A stretch of DNA of 64,000 nt from CAVPLM01 sp963713545. GTDB taxonomy: Bacteria; Actinomycetota; Thermoleophilia; RBG-16-64-13. Positions 1 through 8,818 of this stretch are shown here, piece after piece. Both the position numbers and the translations under genes were made by a program. The stretch lies in NCBI GenBank assembly GCA_963713545.1, contig CAVQME010000010.1:1-64000 (forward strand), given 5' to 3'. The notes beneath the pieces were generated by a model. It made no database searches, was not told the origin of the DNA, and worked only from the letters and a program-made list of their open reading frames with translations. Position 1 is the first letter of the stretch; the number at the start of each line of letters is the position of its first letter.

Positions 1-77
1 GAGGCGGGACTCGAACCCGCACGGGCATAGCCCTACGGTGTTTAAGACCGTTGCGTCTGCCATTCCGCCACTCCGGC
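1..77 (-). tRNA. tRNA-Leu (anticodon TAA), cut at the window start
   Basis: Read on the minus strand this folds as a class II tRNA. The 5' acceptor arm GCCGGAG is at 71-77. The D arm carries GGCGGAATGGCAGACGC. The anticodon stem ACGGT/ACCGT encloses the loop CTTAAAC with anticodon TAA. A long variable arm (GGGCTATGCCC) follows, then the T arm GCGGG-TTCGAGT-CCCGC. Only three bases (CTC) of the 3' acceptor strand are inside the window; they pair with the GAG of the 5' arm, so the last four acceptor bases and the discriminator are missing. The long variable arm and TAA anticodon make it leucine, reading UUA. Confidence 0.95.
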
Positions 78-89
78 GTCCCCATGCCT

Positions 90-122
90 TCCCGCCCATG
101 GCTCTGGCTGCCGTGGGCGGGA
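90..122 (-). terminator. Hairpin between DUF501 gene and tRNA-Leu
   Basis: A perfect 9-bp inverted repeat (TCCCGCCCA at 90-98, TGGGCGGGA at 114-122) encloses 15 nt. It lies after the end of the DUF501 gene and before tRNA-Leu, both on the minus strand. There is no U-run, so it is either a U-less terminator or a structure in a shared transcript. Confidence 0.35.
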
Positions 123-184
123 GCTTGCTCTTAACTTACCACGCCCCACGCGTAAGTCCATCATCCCCGCCGTGTGGCTCACCC

Positions 185-856
185 TCAGAAGATACCAAAC
201 CTCACACAGCGGCCATCGCGGCACCATATGTCGTCGACTGAAGGAAGGAATTCCGACCAGATTCGGCTCGCGACGGGGATCGCGAAGGGGATAAGGTCGG
301 CATCCAAGGACGGCAGTGCTGCCCTCGTCGCGTAGTCCGTTGCAGCCGCTCCTGCAGCATCCCCGCAGCCCGCTCGACCCCCTGCCGCTCCCAGCCACCC
401 GGACATCACCGCCAACAGGGCCGCTGCATAGGCATGGAGGCAGGCGGCCTTCTCCGGTTCCGGAGGGCCTCCGATTCCCGCCTCCAGACGAGCCTCGGCG
501 TAGTGCTCCCCTGCTAGAAAAGCCCGACGCTCCCGATACCATTGCGTGATCTGTTGCAGTATCAAGGCTGCCTCGGGATCCGCAGCCACCAGTGCCCGCA
601 ACTCCTTCACAGCACCGGCTGCTTCCGCCCCGCTCACCGCATCGACCAGAACCGGGCAGGTCAGATAGAAGAGCGTGGGGTTCGGCGCCCCCGCGAGCAT
701 GGGAGCGGTCTCGATGACGGCGGGATAGCCGAACGGACATCGCACAGCCACCGCCGTAACGGAACGCGGAGATCGGCCGAGTTGCCCAGCAACCACAGCA
801 AGGTCGGCAGCAGTGACCCGCCCTGCGGAGCAGTCAAGGCCTTGCTCTGGATTCAC
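185..856 (-). CDS. DUF501 domain protein
   Basis: The 223-residue product matches the DUF501 family, whose function is unknown and which is found almost only in Actinobacteria. Visible family hallmarks are RCPFGYPAVIETAPML (about residues 38-53) followed by the PTLFYLTCP segment, then a long helical tail. The start used is a GTG at 856; the family core begins near VTAADLAVVAGQLG (residue 14), so the first dozen residues are uncertain. It sits last in the eno-ftsB-DUF501 block, an arrangement conserved in Actinobacteria, usually followed by ppx. No ppx is seen here; a tRNA-Leu follows instead. Identification is by family resemblance only and gives no biochemical role. Confidence 0.85.
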   Translation of the reverse strand: MNPEQGLDCSAGRVTAADLAVVAGQLGRSPRSVTAVAVRCPFGYPAVIETAPMLAGAPNPTLFYLTCPVLVDAVSGAEAAGAVKELRALVAADPEAALILQQITQWYRERRAFLAGEHYAEARLEAGIGGPPEPEKAACLHAYAAALLAVMSGWLGAAGGRAGCGDAAGAAATDYATRAALPSLDADLIPFAIPVASRIWSEFLPSVDDIWCRDGRCVRFGIF

Positions 857-907
857 CGCGATGCGTCGGCGACGCTACCCAGCCCCACTCCGTCGAGTGG
901 CGCAGCG

Positions 908-1333
908 CTATCCAGCGTCACTGACCGGTTGGGGGGCTGACGACGGTGCTGATCCTGCTGGGGCCGCGGCCAACAGACCCGTTGGCGACGAACCCGCGGC
1001 CGACGAACTAGTGGTCGGGGTTGAGACGATCGTCGATGTCGTCGTCGACACCGAGGTGTCCGATGTGGAGGCCGGTACGGTGACTGGCATCAGGCTGAAG
1101 GGCGGGGAGTCTCCCCCACCGTTACCATCAGATCCCGATGTCCCAGCCGCCGCCCCGAATACCGCGATGACGACGGCAACCGCTACCAGGACCACGATCG
1201 CCAGGACCCGCGATCGGCGGTCCCTCGGCGCCCGAGAATGCGCTTGCCGGGAAGGGTCGACATCCGTGTCGTAGCGCCGGGTCTGCTCGCGCTGCCTCCG
1301 GCGAAGTTCTCTATCCGACGTGTCTGGAGTCAT
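908..1333 (-). CDS. Small single-pass membrane protein of unknown function
   Basis: The gene encodes 141 residues. About 40 basic, Arg-rich residues form a likely cytoplasmic N-terminus. One hydrophobic segment (about 43-62, VLAIVVLVAVAVVIAVFGAA) follows, then a Ser/Thr/Gly/Pro-rich low-complexity tail that would lie outside the membrane. No enzymatic motif is seen. It starts with ATG 15 nt after the ftsB stop and 50 nt before DUF501, so it is probably co-transcribed with the division protein FtsB. Its topology, short inside, one helix and disordered outside, resembles FtsB-adjacent or LytR_C-type envelope proteins, but I recognise no family. The ribosome binding site is weak. Confidence 0.6.
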   Translation of the reverse strand: MTPDTSDRELRRRQREQTRRYDTDVDPSRQAHSRAPRDRRSRVLAIVVLVAVAVVIAVFGAAAGTSGSDGNGGGDSPPFSLMPVTVPASTSDTSVSTTTSTIVSTPTTSSSAAGSSPTGLLAAAPAGSAPSSAPQPVSDAG

Positions 1334-1348
1334 CGGTGGCGGTTCGGC

Positions 1349-1957
1349 TCAGAAAAGTCCCGAGATCGCCGTGACGATCCGCTCCAGGAAGCCGGCAGGA
1401 CCCACTCCACCGTTTGAGGAAACCTCCGCGGCCGGCGCCATCGCTCCGACGCCAAAGCCGTTGGCTCTTCCCGCGCCGGGCACCACTGCGCCGACCCCGA
1501 CGGTTGGCGCGAGGCCCGCTTCCTGGCTATCGGCCGCACTCAGAACCGGGGGCGCATCGATTGTCTCCCCGCGGCCGGCCGCGTCGCTGCCGGCGCTCCG
1601 TTCCGCCGCCGACCCGGTCACGATGTAGAGTTCTTCGTCGGGTCGAGCATACGTCAATTCTTCTCTGGCGAGACCCTCGAGGTACCCCGTCTCGCTCAGC
1701 TTGGCCAACTCGGCCTGCAAGGCGGCCTTCTGTCCCTCGAGGTCCGCAACCTCCGCGGCTGCTTTCTCCAAACGATCTCGAGCAACCTGGTAGTGGCGAA
1801 GCGGACCGTAGTTGGCTGCCACACCAGCTATCACCAGCAGCGTCAGGCAGCCAAGCACCAACAGCCGGCGGCGAGTGCCGCAGCGTGAACGCCGCGAATG
1901 GGGTGTTGCCACGTCGCCGGACCAAGCCGGTGCTGTCTGGGCGCTCGTGTTGCTCAT
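1349..1957 (-). CDS. ftsB: Septum formation initiator FtsB/DivIC family protein
   Basis: The 202-residue bitopic protein belongs to the FtsB/DivIC family, which joins the FtsQ/FtsL divisome subcomplex at the septum. A basic N-terminus leads to one membrane helix (about residues 30-49). A coiled coil follows (about 58-92, with DRLEKAAAEVADLEGQKAAL), then the typical YLEGLAREELTYARPDEELYIV segment of the DivIC domain (about 93-115). The remaining 85 residues are a Gly/Ala-rich tail, longer than usual. The start is an ATG with an AAGGA ribosome binding site. It follows enolase on the same strand after a 252-nt gap, the standard actinobacterial eno-ftsB order. Confidence 0.88.
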   Translation of the reverse strand: MSNTSAQTAPAWSGDVATPHSRRSRCGTRRRLLVLGCLTLLVIAGVAANYGPLRHYQVARDRLEKAAAEVADLEGQKAALQAELAKLSETGYLEGLAREELTYARPDEELYIVTGSAAERSAGSDAAGRGETIDAPPVLSAADSQEAGLAPTVGVGAVVPGAGRANGFGVGAMAPAAEVSSNGGVGPAGFLERIVTAISGLF

Positions 1958-2209
1958 GGTCCTTTAGTTATTCGCCCTGGCGGCTGCAGTGTCCTCCGCG
2001 ACGCGGCCCGACGTGCCGGGTCCACGGTCCTGCTCCGGGCCTCTCGGCGGCAATCCCTTGCTCTTACGGTGCGGCCGGGCGCGTCGGGCACGACGCCAGA
2101 GCGCTTGCTCAGCTGTGAGCGTCACGTCACCCTCGCGCGGGCGCCTGGCTGTGCCCCCGGAGGGTCGCCCCCCAGAGGGTCCCGCCGCGGAGGCGACCGG
2201 TCGCTATGT

Positions 2210-3501
2210 CTACGCCGTCGCGCGCCGGCCGAAGGCCGCGCGCCCTGGATAGACCGCCAGGTCGCCCAGTTCCTCTTCGATCCGCAGGAGCTGGTTATAT
2301 TTCGCCGTCCGCTCGCCCCGGCAGGGCGCACCGGTCTTGATCTGGCCGGCGTTCGTCGCTACCACCAGGTCGGCGATGGTGCTGTCCTCCGTCTCCCCCG
2401 AGCGATGGCTCACTACAGCGGTATACCCGGCCCGGTGCGCCATGGAGATGGCGTCCAGCGTCTCCGTCAGGGTGCCGATCTGGTTCAGCTTGATGAGGAT
2501 GCTGTTCGCGACCTTGCGCTCGATACCCATCTTGAGGCGATCCACATTGGTGACGAAGAGGTCATCGCCCACTAACTGCACTGTGCCTCCTACCATCCCT
2601 GTAAGAGCGGCCCAGCCTTCCCAGTCTTCTTCCGCCATCCCGTCCTCGACACTCACGATGGGATAGCGTGTGCAGAGATCTGCATAGTATGCAGCCATCT
2701 CCTCCGGTTTGAGCGTGCGCCCCTCGCTCGCCAGGACGTAGGCGCCCTGCTTAGTATCGAAGAACTCGCTGGCAGCTGGGTCGAGAGCAATTGCGACGTC
2801 GTTTCCCGGTACGTAGCCCGCTTTCTCCACCGACTCCAGGATCACCTTGATCGCATCCTCGTTACTGGCCAGGTTCGGGGCGAAGCCGCCTTCGTCGCCA
2901 ACGGCGGTTGCGAGACCCCTGCCCGAGAGGACCTTGCGCAGGGAGTGGAATACCTCGACGCACATCCGCAGCCCGTCGCTGTAGGTGGCGGCCCCTACCG
3001 GAACACACATGAACTCCTGCAGATCTACGTTGTTATCGGCGTGCTTCCCCCCGTTCAGGATGTTCATCATCGGGACCGGCAGAACATGCGCGTTCACCCC
3101 GCCTAGATAGCGATAGAGGGGCAGGTCGAGAGCGTCGGCGGCGGCTTTGGCCACGGCCAAGGAGGTCCCGAGAATCGCGTTCGCTCCGAACTTGCCCTTG
3201 TTGGGACTACCGTCGAGTTCGATCATCACCATGTCGATCTCGCGCTGGTCGGTAGCATCCAGGCCCACGAGAGCGTCGCAAATATCTTCGTTGACGTGCT
3301 GGACGGCCTTGAGCACGCCCTTGCCGCCGTAGGCGTCTCCGCCGTCGCGTAGCTCGACGCTTCGAAGGAGCCGGTAGAGGCTCCCGAGGGCACTGCGGCG
3401 CGACCCTGTGCCCCGCAGGCCAATTCCACATCTACTTCCACGGTGGGGTTGCCCCGAGAATCGAGTATTTGCCGGCCGTAGACGCCCACGATCACTGTCA
3501 T
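2210..3501 (-). CDS. eno: Enolase (reading frame broken by one missing base)
   Basis: Enolase interconverts 2-phosphoglycerate and phosphoenolpyruvate in glycolysis. The N-terminus (VYGRQILDSRGNPTVEVDVE, then AVPSGASTGSFEA) reads from the ATG at 3501. From about 3360 onward the match continues in another frame as VELRDGGDAYGGKGVLKAV. One base is missing around 3357-3360, where GAAGCGTCGAG should carry an extra base before GTCGAG. With that base restored the gene has about 430 codons, the family length. Later motifs are intact: the metal-binding SVEDGMAEEDWEGW region and the catalytic loop SHRSGETED near the end. The ATG overlaps the mazG stop as ATGA. Because enolase is usually essential, a sequencing error is the likelier explanation. 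Confidence 0.93.
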
Positions 3502-4403
3502 CGTCCCCGCTCCTTCTTGGCTTGTTGGTAGTACGCTTCCTGCTCTTCCAGACCCATCTCCTCAAACACCAACCCGTCCGCGCCGGCTGCGCCGGCGGCG
3601 GCCTCCACCCGTTCGCGAAACCGTAAGGCCGAGTGGCGAAGGGCAAGTTCTGGATCGACCTTCAGTTTGCGGGACAGGTTGACCACCGAGAACAACAGAT
3701 CTCCTAACTCGGCGGCCACCTTCTCTTGATCGTAGCTCGCGTCCCGATCGCGCAACCCCGCAGGCTGATCGGCGCCTGTGGGCTGATCAGGCGCAATCGC
3801 CCGCGCGCCGGCCACTCGCTGATCGACAACCATCTCCCGGTCGCCTCCCGGCATCAGTTCCTGCTCAAGTTCGATGGTCTCTTCTTTGACCTTGGCGAGC
3901 ACGTCCGCCGCGTTCTCCCAGTCGAAACCTACCGCGGCCGCCCGCTGCTGGAGCTTCTGGGCCAAGAGGGTCGAGGGAAAGGCTTCGGGCACATCGTGGA
4001 AGATGCCCTCTCTCCCCTCGGATTCCCGCTTGATGGCGTCCCAGTTCTTGCGCACCTCATCGGGCGTCTTGGCGGAGGCTTCCCCGAAGATGTGAGGGTG
4101 CCGGCGCACCAGCTTCGCGTGGATCCCCGCAGCCACATCGGCCAGGTCGTACAGACCCTCATCCTCCGCCACAGAGGCCAGGAAGTACACCTGGAAGAGC
4201 AGGTCGCCCAGCTCGCCGCAGACCGCCGCATCGCCGCGGGTGGCGCGATGGCGGACGGTGTCGACCAGTTCGTAGGTCTCCTCGAGGGTATAGGCGACGA
4301 TGTCCTCCTGGGTCTGTTTGCGATCCCAGGGGCAGTCGCGGCGTAGATGCCGGGTCAGGTCGTACAAACGCTCCAGTTCGTGGACCACCGCTTCGCGTCG
4401 CAT
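3498..4403 (-). CDS. mazG: Nucleoside triphosphate pyrophosphohydrolase MazG
   Basis: MazG hydrolyses NTPs and dNTPs to monophosphates and pyrophosphate, cleaning the nucleotide pool and modulating stress signalling. The 301-residue product has the typical two tandem MazG domains. Domain 1 spans about 1-120, with the metal-binding EETYELVD near residue 41 and GELGDLLFQV near 65. Domain 2 runs from about 150, with KEETIELEQEL near 173 and AELGDLLFSVVN near 235. Compared with the family, domain 2 carries a low-complexity insertion of roughly 30 residues (about 187-222, rich in Asp, Pro and Gln) between the two metal motifs. The stop overlaps the eno start (ATGA), indicating translational coupling. 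It lies in the common mfd-ppi-mazG-eno order. Confidence 0.93.
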   Translation of the reverse strand: MRREAVVHELERLYDLTRHLRRDCPWDRKQTQEDIVAYTLEETYELVDTVRHRATRGDAAVCGELGDLLFQVYFLASVAEDEGLYDLADVAAGIHAKLVRRHPHIFGEASAKTPDEVRKNWDAIKRESEGREGIFHDVPEAFPSTLLAQKLQQRAAAVGFDWENAADVLAKVKEETIELEQELMPGGDREMVVDQRVAGARAIAPDQPTGADQPAGLRDRDASYDQEKVAAELGDLLFSVVNLSRKLKVDPELALRHSALRFRERVEAAAGAAGADGLVFEEMGLEEQEAYYQQAKKERGR

Positions 4404-4412
4404 GCGGTCCCG

Positions 4413-5510
4413 TTACTTCTGGCTCGAGGTGCTGGTCGTCGACCGCTCGGTGGTGGTGGACTGCCCGGCCTCGAGGCCGGAGGCCGATGGAGGCTCGAGT
4501 CCGGCTCGATATCTGACTCCCAACTCAGCCTGTTTCCCTGCCAGCCAGTCTTGCCAGGTCTGGGTCTGCTTCAGTTCGAGAAGGGTGCTTTTGATGTTCT
4601 CCTTGACCTCGTCATAGGAGAGTTGTTGCTCGGGAGTGATGTCGGTCACCTGGATCAGGTGGTAACCGTACTGCGTCCTGATCGGCTGAGACAGTTCCTC
4701 CTTCGACAGGCTGAAGACCGCTTCCTCAAAGGCCGGGACCATCTGACCTCGGGTCACCGGGCCCAGTTCGCCTCCCGACTCCCGGGTGGAGGCGTCATCG
4801 GAGTATTTGCCGGCTTCGGTGTCGAAGTCAGAGCCGTTTTGGATCTCGCTGCGGACTTTCTCCGCTTCGGCCCTGGCGGCCTCCCAATCGGCCTCAGTGG
4901 GAGTGGTCGACATGGTGCCGTCCTCGTTGAGCTGCACGGGAGCGATGAGGATGTGGCGGGTCTCCCGCGTTTCCGACTCCACGAAATCGGCCTTGTGAGC
5001 CTCATAGTAGGTCTCTACTTCGGCCTCGCTCACACTCGCATCCTCGGTCACGGCCGCCTTCATCCGTTCGAGCAGCAGTCCATCCCGGAGGGAGGCGGTG
5101 AGTTGGTCGAGAGTGATGTTCTGTTTCTCGAGGGCCTGGTTGAACTTGTCTTCGTCGCCCTGGAAGTACTGCCGGATCTCTTCGACCTCGGCCTGGACGT
5201 CCTGCTCGGTGACGGTGGCATCGAAGGCGGAGGCCTCCTGGCGCAGCACCTCCATCATCACCAGATACTCGGCTAACCTCTGTTCGAAGACGCCGTACTC
5301 CTCTTCCTGCTCCCTGTCTGGAGCCCGGCCCGCCGCGTCGTAGGCGGCCTTCAGGTCGTCGAATTGGTCCTGGGAGACGAGCTTCTGGCCGACCATGGCA
5401 ACCGCCCCGTCGGGAAGGTCTTCCGCGCAGGCAGTGAAGGCGGCGATAGGCGCGAGGAGCAGGCAAAAAGCCAGCAGCCTGATCACTATCGACCTCGTCG
5501 TCTGGGTCAC
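4413..5510 (-). CDS. Parvulin-type peptidyl-prolyl isomerase lipoprotein (SurA/PrsA-like)
   Basis: This is a secreted foldase of 365 residues. An N-terminal signal peptide (about 1-26) ends in FTAC, a slightly degenerate lipobox, so Cys27 would be lipidated and the protein held on the outer face of the membrane. A SurA_N-like helical region follows (about 35-165). The parvulin/PpiC domain (about 180-300) is recognisable from TRHILIAPV, SDDASTRESGGELGPVTRGQMVPAFEEAVFSL and the closing QYGYHLIQV. A Ser/Thr tail ends the protein. The GTG start overlaps the mfd stop (GTGA), and the gene ends 9 nt before mazG. The choice between PrsA and SurA naming cannot be made from sequence. Confidence 0.9.
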   Translation of the reverse strand: MTQTTRSIVIRLLAFCLLLAPIAAFTACAEDLPDGAVAMVGQKLVSQDQFDDLKAAYDAAGRAPDREQEEEYGVFEQRLAEYLVMMEVLRQEASAFDATVTEQDVQAEVEEIRQYFQGDEDKFNQALEKQNITLDQLTASLRDGLLLERMKAAVTEDASVSEAEVETYYEAHKADFVESETRETRHILIAPVQLNEDGTMSTTPTEADWEAARAEAEKVRSEIQNGSDFDTEAGKYSDDASTRESGGELGPVTRGQMVPAFEEAVFSLSKEELSQPIRTQYGYHLIQVTDITPEQQLSYDEVKENIKSTLLELKQTQTWQDWLAGKQAELGVRYRAGLEPPSASGLEAGQSTTTERSTTSTSSQK

Positions 5511-8500
5511 GCCGATCCCTCCTCGCCGCGGAGCGCGAGTATATCATCCAGCACCTGCCGGACCGTCTCCCGGGGACCCCGCTCGTCCCCCCGCACCCCC
5601 AAGGAGAGCTGCCCTTGCACGGGCGCATAGACGTAGCGCCGGTCGCGCGCCCGCAACCGCTCCCTGGAGCCCGAGGGCAAGGCCAGTCCGGTGACAAGAA
5701 GCCGTCCCTGACGCAACGACAGCGAGTCGGCGCCCAGTTCCTGCAGCGTCACCCGCACCTCTCCCAGGAAGATCAGGTTGTCCACGGGCTCTGGGATATC
5801 CCCGAAACGGTCCTTCAGCTCGACGCGCAACTCCTCCAACTCGTTCCTCGTGCCGGCGGAGGCTATGCGCCGGTGCAGGTCGACCCGGGCCGCTTCGTAC
5901 CCGATGAAGCCGGCGGGCACGTGCGCGTCGATCCCCACTTCCACTCGCGGCAGCTTCTCGGTGGTCATCTTCTGGCCCTGAAGCTCGGCTGCGGCCTGCT
6001 GGAGCATGGACAGATACATCTCGAAGCCGACAGCGGCGATATGACCCGACTGCTCCTCCCCCAGCAACTCCCCCGCACCCCGGATCTCCAGGTCGCGCAT
6101 GGCGATCTTGAAGCCCGAGCCGAGTTCGGTGTAGTCGGCCAGCGTCGAAAGCCGAGCCACGGCCTCCGCGGTCAGCACGGCCTCGTCCGGATGGAACAGG
6201 AACGCGTGCGCGACCCGGGCCGAACGCCCGATGCGCCCGCGGATCTGGTAGAGCTGAGCCAGCCCGAGCAGATCCGCCCGTTCGACGATGAGGGTATTGG
6301 CGTTGGGGATGTCGAGTCCGCTCTCGATGATGGTGGTGGTAACGAGGACATCGGAGTCCCCCCGCAGGAATTCGAGCATGACCCGCTCCAGATCCTGTTC
6401 AGGCATCTGCCCGTGGGCCACGGCGAGACGCACTCGAGGCATAAGGCCGCGGAGGATCGCGGCCGTCTTGTCGATCGTATCCACCCGGTTATGGAGGTAG
6501 TAGACCTGTCCGCCGCGGTCGACTTCTCGCTCGATAGCTCGTTTGACCATCCCCTCGTCGTAGAGACCGACGTAGGTCTGGATCGGGTGACGGTCGCGAG
6601 GCGGGGTCTCGATGACGGTGATGTCGCGCACTCCGGAGAGCGACATCTGCAGGGTGCGGGGGATCGGCGTGGCCGTGAGCGTGAGCACATCCACCCGCAC
6701 CTTCAGGCGGCGGAGCGCCTCCTTCTGCGCCACACCAAAGCGCTGCTCCTCGTCGACGATGACCAGACCGAGGTCTTTGGGGGTGACGTCCTGCGAAAGG
6801 AGCCTATGGGTGCCGATGAGCACGTCCACCCGGCCGCCGCCGAAATCCTTGAGGATGCGCTTCTGCTCGGCAGTGGAGCGGAAACGAGAGAGCATCTCCA
6901 CCTTGACCGGGAAATCGGCAAAACGTTCACGGAAGGTCCCGTAATGCTGCTGGGCCAGGATGGTGGTGGGGACGAGCAGCATCACCTGCTTGCCGTCCAG
7001 CGTCGCTTTAAAAGCCGCCCGAAGAGCCACCTCGGTCTTGCCATAGCCTACGTCGCCGCACAGCAGCCGGTCCATCGGCTGCGCCGACTCCATATCGTCC
7101 TTGACGGCGTCGATGGCCTGCAGTTGATCCTCTGTCTCCTCATAGGGAAAGGCCTTCTCGAAACGCACCTGCCACTCGCCGTCTTCGGCGAAGCGATGAC
7201 CGGTGGTGGCTTGGCGCAGCGCATACAGATGCAGTAGCTCGCCGGCCACCTGCCGGGCGGCACGGCGCACCCGGCTCTTGACGTGCTCCCAGCTCTTGCC
7301 TCCCAGTTTCGAGAGGGCCGGAGAAGTCCCCCCCGCTCCCACATAGCGCATGACCTTGGCGATCTGATCGTGAGGGATGTAGAGCATGTCCCCGTCGCGG
7401 TAGGCCAGGTCGAGGTAGTCCCGTGTGATGCCGGCGACTGTCTTGGTGGAGATACCCTCGAAGCGACCCACTCCGTGGTCTTCGTGCACTACGTAATCAC
7501 CTTTGCGCAGGTCGCGGAAGGTGGACAGCTCCAGCCCCGCCAATGGCCGGCGCGCAGCGACAGTCTTGTGTCTCCGCGGGAAGATCACCGCGTCGGTGAG
7601 CAGGGCAAGCTTCAGATCGGGCAACACGAAGTGGCGGCGGTGCGAGACCGGCAAAAACGTTACCCCTGCACCCCCGCCGACATCTCCGGCCGATCCCACC
7701 GCTCCCGTCACGCGGCGCAGCATATAGCCGGCCCGTTCCGCTTCCGCCCGCTGTTCGAAGGCGATGACGACCCTGTATCCGTCGTCCACCAGTCGCCGCA
7801 TGGCTTCTTCGGCCTCGGGGAGGTTGGTGACCGGCAGATCGCCACTGGTCGCCCGGAAGGTGGACCCGGCTTCGGACTCGTCTGCCTGTTCCGACGAACC
7901 CAGCGAGTCAAGAACGACGGGAGAAAGGGCCACCAAGGCCTTCTCGATCTGACGCCAGGCAACGTAGGACCCTTCTCCGGCGCGGTCACCCAAGACATCC
8001 AGCAGATCGCTCTGGAATCCCTCGACCGCCGCTCTGGCTCGGGCCGGATCCGTCTGGATCACACGCGTCCCCCCCGGAAGTAGGGAGACGACACTCACCG
8101 GCGCCGAGCCGGGCTCCTCAGCGGCCGCATAGAGCCGTACCCGCTCCACCGGCCCCAACGAACGCTGGGAATAGACGGAGAAGTTGCGCAGGCTCTCAAC
8201 CTCGTCGCCCCAGAATTCGATCCGCACCGGATAGCGCTCGGTCGTAGGGAACACGTCGACGATCCCGCCCCGCACAGAGAAGTCGCCCGCGTCCTCCACC
8301 TGGTCGACCCGGGCGTAACCCAGAGCGGCCAGACTCCTCGTAAGTCCCTCGAAGTCCACGTGGGCGCCCGCGCTGATCGTCACCGGCGGTCCCACGGGCT
8401 TCACCACCCCTTCCATCAGGCTGGCGGCTTCGACCACCACTATGGCCTGGCCCTGCTCTGCTGCGACCAGGGGAGTGAGCGCGCCGACCGCCCGGGCGCG

Positions 8501-8818
8501 CCGGCCGACCACCCGTGGTTTGACCTCTCCCTCCGACCCGTACCACACACCCCGAGGTGGCAGATAGACCACGGGACGTTCGGGGCAGTAGAGACCGAGC
8601 TCGTGCTCCATCTCGAGAGCGGCCTCCTGGCTCGGGGTGATCACCAGGATGACGCTGGTGCTCCAAGGGTCGTGGTGCAGAAGGCCCGCCGCCAGATACG
8701 CGTGGATGTGAGAGGGACACGCCACCTCGGCCGTCGTCGCCGTGGCGACCCCGGTGGCCTTGGTCAGCAGTCGCTCGAACGGCGGGTAGCCGTCCAAGAA
8801 GTCGATCAGGCGGGGCAT
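5507..8818 (-). CDS. mfd: Transcription-repair coupling factor Mfd
   Basis: Mfd is the SF2 translocase that removes RNA polymerase stalled at DNA lesions and recruits UvrA. The product is about 1,103 residues, the full family length. The N-terminal UvrB-like module includes YPVRIEFWGDEVESLR. The RNA-polymerase-interacting region follows, with GDYVVHEDHGVGRFEGI. The helicase core has Walker A CGDVGYGKTEVALRAA, DEEQRFGV (DEEQ box), TLTATPIPRTLQM and QIRGRIGRS, followed by the C-terminal TRCF domain. I use the ATG at 8818, which overlaps the pth end by 13 nt and follows a G-rich site; a GTG at 8845 is the alternative. The gene is intact. Confidence 0.97.
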   Translation of the reverse strand: MPRLIDFLDGYPPFERLLTKATGVATATTAEVACPSHIHAYLAAGLLHHDPWSTSVILVITPSQEAALEMEHELGLYCPERPVVYLPPRGVWYGSEGEVKPRVVGRRARAVGALTPLVAAEQGQAIVVVEAASLMEGVVKPVGPPVTISAGAHVDFEGLTRSLAALGYARVDQVEDAGDFSVRGGIVDVFPTTERYPVRIEFWGDEVESLRNFSVYSQRSLGPVERVRLYAAAEEPGSAPVSVVSLLPGGTRVIQTDPARARAAVEGFQSDLLDVLGDRAGEGSYVAWRQIEKALVALSPVVLDSLGSSEQADESEAGSTFRATSGDLPVTNLPEAEEAMRRLVDDGYRVVIAFEQRAEAERAGYMLRRVTGAVGSAGDVGGGAGVTFLPVSHRRHFVLPDLKLALLTDAVIFPRRHKTVAARRPLAGLELSTFRDLRKGDYVVHEDHGVGRFEGISTKTVAGITRDYLDLAYRDGDMLYIPHDQIAKVMRYVGAGGTSPALSKLGGKSWEHVKSRVRRAARQVAGELLHLYALRQATTGHRFAEDGEWQVRFEKAFPYEETEDQLQAIDAVKDDMESAQPMDRLLCGDVGYGKTEVALRAAFKATLDGKQVMLLVPTTILAQQHYGTFRERFADFPVKVEMLSRFRSTAEQKRILKDFGGGRVDVLIGTHRLLSQDVTPKDLGLVIVDEEQRFGVAQKEALRRLKVRVDVLTLTATPIPRTLQMSLSGVRDITVIETPPRDRHPIQTYVGLYDEGMVKRAIEREVDRGGQVYYLHNRVDTIDKTAAILRGLMPRVRLAVAHGQMPEQDLERVMLEFLRGDSDVLVTTTIIESGLDIPNANTLIVERADLLGLAQLYQIRGRIGRSARVAHAFLFHPDEAVLTAEAVARLSTLADYTELGSGFKIAMRDLEIRGAGELLGEEQSGHIAAVGFEMYLSMLQQAAAELQGQKMTTEKLPRVEVGIDAHVPAGFIGYEAARVDLHRRIASAGTRNELEELRVELKDRFGDIPEPVDNLIFLGEVRVTLQELGADSLSLRQGRLLVTGLALPSGSRERLRARDRRYVYAPVQGQLSLGVRGDERGPRETVRQVLDDILALRGEEGSA

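Noticed and set aside
1958..2209. A gene between eno and ftsB
   Set aside because: Only short Arg/Pro/Gly-rich frames are open in this 252-nt stretch; no start with a ribosome binding site or family match was found.
3502..3646. Extension of the second enolase frame upstream of 3501
   Set aside because: The added residues run through mazG and do not resemble enolase; the true N-terminus is in the other frame from ATG 3501.
5615..7237. 540-codon open frame on the plus strand opposite mfd
   Set aside because: It lies wholly antisense to intact, highly conserved Mfd helicase motifs and its product is Arg/His/Gly-rich with no family match; a GC-rich shadow frame.
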